From contig CAJTFS010000001.1 in the NCBI GenBank assembly GCA_910575495.1, positions 62,001-126,000 of the forward strand: DNA of 64,000 nucleotides, written 5' to 3'. Origin of the DNA: Bacteroidales bacterium (GTDB lineage Bacteria; Bacteroidota; Bacteroidia; Bacteroidales; Rikenellaceae). The first letter of the stretch is position 1. Every line of letters begins with the position of its first letter. The translations under genes were made by a program, and so were the position numbers. Below are positions 61,194 through 64,000 of this stretch, in pieces. The notes below the pieces were generated by a model, which saw only the letters and a program-made list of their open reading frames with translations, was not told the origin of the DNA and searched no databases.

Positions 61194-62531
61194 ATGAACG
61201 TAAACAAACTGATGACCGAACTCGAGCGCAAACATCCCGGCGAAAGCGAATACCTGCAGGCCGTGCGCGAAGTGCTGATGACCGTCGAAGAGGCCTACAA
61301 CAAGCACCCCGAATTCGAAGCCAACCGCATTGCGGAACGCATCGTCGAACCCGACCGCAGCTTCACCTTCAAGGTGGTGTGGACCGACGACCAGGGCGAC
61401 GTACAGGTCAACACCGGCTACCGCTTCCAGTTCAACAACGCCATCGGCCCCTACAAGGGAGGCCTGCGCTTCCACCCCTCGGTGAACCCCTCGATCCTCA
61501 AGTTCCTGGGCTTCGAACAGATCTTCAAGAACGCACTGACGACCCTGCCCATGGGCGGCGCCAAAGGCGGTTCGGACTTCAACCCCAAGGGCAAGTCGGA
61601 CCGCGAGGTGATGCGCTTCTGCCAGGCCTTCATGACCGAGCTGTGGCGCCACATCGGTCCCGAGACCGACGTGCCGGCCGGTGACATCGGCGTGGGCGGC
61701 CGCGAGATCGGCTACCTCTACGGCATGTACCGCAAGCTGGCCCGCGAGAACACGGGCGTGCTGACCGGCAAGGGCATGACCTACGGCGGTTCGCTCATCC
61801 GTCCCGAGGCCACGGGCTTCGGCGCCGTCTACTTCCTGCGCCAGATGCTCGAAACGGCCGGCATGGAGATCAAGGGCCAGACGATCGCCATCTCGGGCTT
61901 CGGCAACGTAGCCTGGGGTGCCGCCACGAAGGCCACCGAGCTGGGCGCCAAGGTGGTGACCATCTCGGGCCCCGACGGCTACATCTACGATCCGGCCGGT
62001 CTCGATGCCGAGAAGATCGCCTACATGCTCGAACTCCGCGCTTCGAACAACGACGTCGTGGCTCCCTATGCCGACAAGTTCCCGGGTTCGAAGTTCATCG
62101 CCGGCCGCAAGCCGTGGGAAGTGAAGGTCGACATCGCCATGCCCTGCGCCACGCAGAACGAATTGGACGGCGACGACGCCAAGCAGCTCCTGGCCAACGG
62201 CGTGAAGATCGTGGCCGAAGTCTCGAACATGGGCTGCCGCCCCGAAGCGATCGACGCATTCATCGCCGCGAAGATCCCCTACGGCCCGGGCAAGGCCGTG
62301 AACGCCGGCGGCGTGGCCACGTCGGGACTGGAAATGACGCAAAACTCGCAGAAACTCAACTGGACGGCCGAGGAGGTCGATGCCAAGCTGCACCAGATCA
62401 TGTCGTCGATCCACGGCGCCTGCCTGGAGTACGGCACCGAGCAGGACGGCTACATCAACTACATGAAGGGCGCCAACATCGCCGGTTTCATGAAGGTGGC
62501 CAAGTCGATGGTCGAGCAGGGCATTCTGTAA
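61194..62531 (+). CDS. gdhA: Glutamate dehydrogenase, hexameric
   Basis: 445 residues. Catalytic region GPYKGGLRFHPSVN, LPMGGAKGGSDFNPKGKSD and PAGDIGVGGREIGYLYG; dinucleotide motif ISGFGNVAWGAATKATELG; PCATQNELDGDDAK and NAGGVATSGLEM near the end. Interconverts glutamate and 2-oxoglutarate plus ammonia. The length and type match NADP-linked bacterial enzymes, though cofactor choice is not certain from sequence. Single gene with terminator. Confidence 0.95.
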   Translation: MNVNKLMTELERKHPGESEYLQAVREVLMTVEEAYNKHPEFEANRIAERIVEPDRSFTFKVVWTDDQGDVQVNTGYRFQFNNAIGPYKGGLRFHPSVNPSILKFLGFEQIFKNALTTLPMGGAKGGSDFNPKGKSDREVMRFCQAFMTELWRHIGPETDVPAGDIGVGGREIGYLYGMYRKLARENTGVLTGKGMTYGGSLIRPEATGFGAVYFLRQMLETAGMEIKGQTIAISGFGNVAWGAATKATELGAKVVTISGPDGYIYDPAGLDAEKIAYMLELRASNNDVVAPYADKFPGSKFIAGRKPWEVKVDIAMPCATQNELDGDDAKQLLANGVKIVAEVSNMGCRPEAIDAFIAAKIPYGPGKAVNAGGVATSGLEMTQNSQKLNWTAEEVDAKLHQIMSSIHGACLEYGTEQDGYINYMKGANIAGFMKVAKSMVEQGIL

Positions 62532-62554
62532 TCATCACGCCGCACAAAGAAAAA

Positions 62555-62584
62555 GGTGGGAGGTTCGGTCTCCCGCCTTTTTTC
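62555..62584 (+). terminator. gdhA terminator
   Basis: GGTGGGAG/CTCCCGCC stem followed by TTTTTT. Confidence 0.9.
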
Positions 62585-62605
62585 GTGCCGGGCAACGGCA
62601 GCCGA

Positions 62606-63769
62606 CCCGGAGTGACAGGGGTCACGGCTCTTGTCAGAGAGGTGGTAGATTCAGCAATCCGCTGGCGGCGTAATGGCGCGGGAGGGTTAGGAATCGTTGT
62701 TTGTTTGCGGTTGTTTGCCACCGGTTTTCGATAGTTTTACAATTCGCAGAGTCGCGCGGGCCGCAGCCAGCTTACGGTTTTGGTTCGGCAGAGATACCGG
62801 CACCGGCTTTTTGTCCGACGCTGTCGACCGGTGGCGCAAAAGTTCTCGTGCCGAAGCCAGCGGGGCGAGTATTGCGAGCCTCCGCAGGGCGGGGCTTCGG
62901 CTCGCACGGCTGAAGCCGGTATTTAGCTCTGCAAGCTGCGGCCGCCCCGAACATCTTTTCCCTCTACCTTTCCGCGTTGCCGCCAGTTGCATATTCCAGT
63001 CTGCCGTGGAGCCGAAGAACAATTCAGAATTCACAATTCAAAATGCACAATTTGTCATTCTGAGGAGGTCGTCGACCGACGAAGAATCTGATTCCTTATC
63101 GTTTGTCATAGATTCTTGACTGCACTTCGTTTGTCTTTCTCCTCCTTGCGAGGCATAGTCCGCAAGCGGCCTCTGCACTCGCTGCGTTCATCATAGATTC
63201 TTCGCTAACGCTCAGAATGACAATTATGGCAAGCATGTCCCGCAGGCTCTGGTCTCTTTCTGATCGGAAGACCTTGCGCCCGGGGCCGGCTCGCGCTAAA
63301 AGCGCGACCCCCGCAGCCGGCCCGGGCGAGCACTTGAAGAATAAATACTGCTGATTAATAGATTCTTCGGCTTCGCCTCAGAATGACAACGGTGGAATCG
63401 AACTCTCGAAGAGAATCTATTAATTCTAAATTTTGAATTAATCCCCTACGGGGCTTAACTTTACTCTTGCTCGGTAAAGCCCGTAAACGGTCTTTACTCT
63501 CGCTTAATCGTAAAGTTGTGAATTGAACTTGTTCCCTCTCCGCCGCATTCCTTCGAGCGATTGCTTTACAATGCCTGCTGCGGGCAGCCGCCACGACGGC
63601 TCGGGGGCATTGGACAAAGTGGGCGAACACGGTACGATGTACTCTTCTTCGCCCTTGGCCTTGGGCGTTCGGCTTGCAGGGGTGTTCGGGTTCCGTGCCG
63701 CCGAAGTCGATCCCCTGGGTATCGGAAGCCGGGCACGTGCCTTTCCCGTGCGCTGCGTCCAGCATCTAC
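62606..63769 (+). repeat. Dispersed FISUMP-tail cassette G, split by an insertion
   Basis: Header at 62606 (CCCGGAGTGACAGGGGTCAC, AGATTCAGCAATCCGCTGG), second block about 62978-63000 (GTTGCATATTCCAGTCTGCC), then 530 bp of other repeats, then CATTCCTTCGAGCGATTGC at about 63547 and AAGSRHDGSGALDKVGEHG. The core MYSSSPLALGVRLAGVFGFRAAEVDPLGIGSRARAF and PVRCVQHL follow, with the common end string at 63746-63761. In the other cassettes these parts lie within about 400 bp, so this copy has been expanded. Its end abuts the stop of a convergent ATPase gene. Confidence 0.7.
63025..63400. repeat. Inverted TCATTCTGAG/AGATTCTTCG repeats (MITE-like)
   Basis: AATTCAGAATTCACAATTC, then TGTCATTCTGAGGAGG..GACGAAGAATCT (63053-63091), AGATTCTTCGCTAACGCTC-AGAATGACA (63196-63222) in reverse and AGATTCTTCGGCTTCGCCTC-AGAATGACA (63360-63388). 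The blocks form an inverted pair plus an extra copy. No coding capacity. Similar non-autonomous repeats are common in Bacteroidetes. It interrupts cassette G. Confidence 0.65.
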
Positions 63770-64000
63770 CTATCGGAACTGCCGGCGCCGCAAGGCACGG
63801 ACGGCCTCGCCCGCCAGCGCGAAACACGAAGTGGCACCGATGAGGATCAACCACTCCTGCCACGTGAGCGGCACCGTGCGGAACACCTCACCGCCCAGCT
63901 CGACGATGACCACCTGCCCGACGCCGATGGCCGCAAGGATCAGAAAGAATTCACGGCCCCCTTTCAACGAACGGAAAACCGAATGGCTGGTTTCGAACCC
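63770..64000 (-). CDS. P-type cation ATPase, C-terminal fragment at right edge
   Basis: The frame enters from the right edge (FETSHSVFRSLKGGREFFLILAAIGVGQVVIVE..VFRTVPLTWQEWLILIGATSCFALAGEAVRALRR) and stops at 63770. This is the last pair of membrane helices of a calcium-type P-type ATPase (Cation_ATPase_C). Only the last 76 residues are visible, so ion specificity cannot be judged. It is convergent with cassette G. Confidence 0.7.
   Translation of the reverse strand, partial: GFETSHSVFRSLKGGREFFLILAAIGVGQVVIVELGGEVFRTVPLTWQEWLILIGATSCFALAGEAVRALRRRQFR

Noticed and set aside
63025..63400. Insertion sequence
   Set aside because: No transposase reading frame; only short inverted repeats, so called a non-autonomous repeat.

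Overview
The window looks like a high-GC Bacteroidales chromosome, most likely Alistipes or another Rikenellaceae member. Four things support this. The promoters are of the Bacteroidetes type (TTTG, 19-21 bp, TAnnTTTG). There is a Mfa/Fim-type (type V) fimbrial operon. Bacteroidetes-specific families such as DUF4295, DUF3127, DUF3575 and DUF5119 are present. The order of the tuf, nusG, ribosomal protein and rpoBC genes is typical of the phylum. The genus is inference.

Region 1 (1-14 kb, all on the minus strand) is accessory. It encodes a type V pilus operon: a DUF3575 outer-membrane protein, a DUF5119 (Mfa2/FimB-like) anchor, four fimbrillin lipoproteins, and a last, larger lipoprotein. That protein ends in a C-type-lectin-like FISUMP domain finishing with RSVRCVQEF. 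Directly downstream lie a MutS-domain-I-like gene and a four-helix-bundle Avd gene. Both are accessory genes of diversity-generating retroelements (DGRs). After avd come three non-coding copies of the variable FISUMP tail, the last cut by the window edge. I read this as most of a DGR that diversifies a pilus-tip protein; the reverse transcriptase and the true template repeat should lie left of position 1. The operon promoter carries an 11-bp poly-G tract between its -33 and -7 boxes, which points to phase variation.

Region 2 (14-19 kb) has a FadL-type porin, a tandem array of promoter-derived 82-bp repeats leading into tRNA-Arg(CCT), and L-serine dehydratase.

Region 3 (19-32.4 kb, minus strand) is the core block tRNA-Thr, tRNA-Tyr, tRNA-Gly, tuf, tRNA-Trp, secE, nusG, rplK, rplA, rplJ, rplL, rpoB, rpoC.

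Region 4 (32.6-64 kb) is mostly housekeeping: an acetyltransferase, L31, a CAT tRNA, two FKBP isomerases, NhaA, a ureohydrolase, PdxB, a PyrD-like protein, CinA, L28/L33/DUF4295, FtsY, RimO, RNase Y, 6S RNA, ZapA, GcvT, a two-receiver PEP/pyruvate-binding protein and glutamate dehydrogenase. Four more copies of the FISUMP-tail cassette are inserted here just after pdxB, the L28 operon, rimO and gdhA, always on the strand of the upstream gene. All six complete cassettes and the pilus gene end in the same 16-nt GC-rich string CCGTGCGCTGCGTCCA, as expected for a DGR homing (IMH-like) site. The dispersed cassettes, their non-coding upstream modules and their siting after stop codons are the most novel feature of the window.

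A second dispersed family consists of tandem repeats of 70-82 bp built around promoters, at 0.6, 16.7, 37.6 and 47.8 kb. No rRNA, CRISPR array, transposase or prophage gene was seen.
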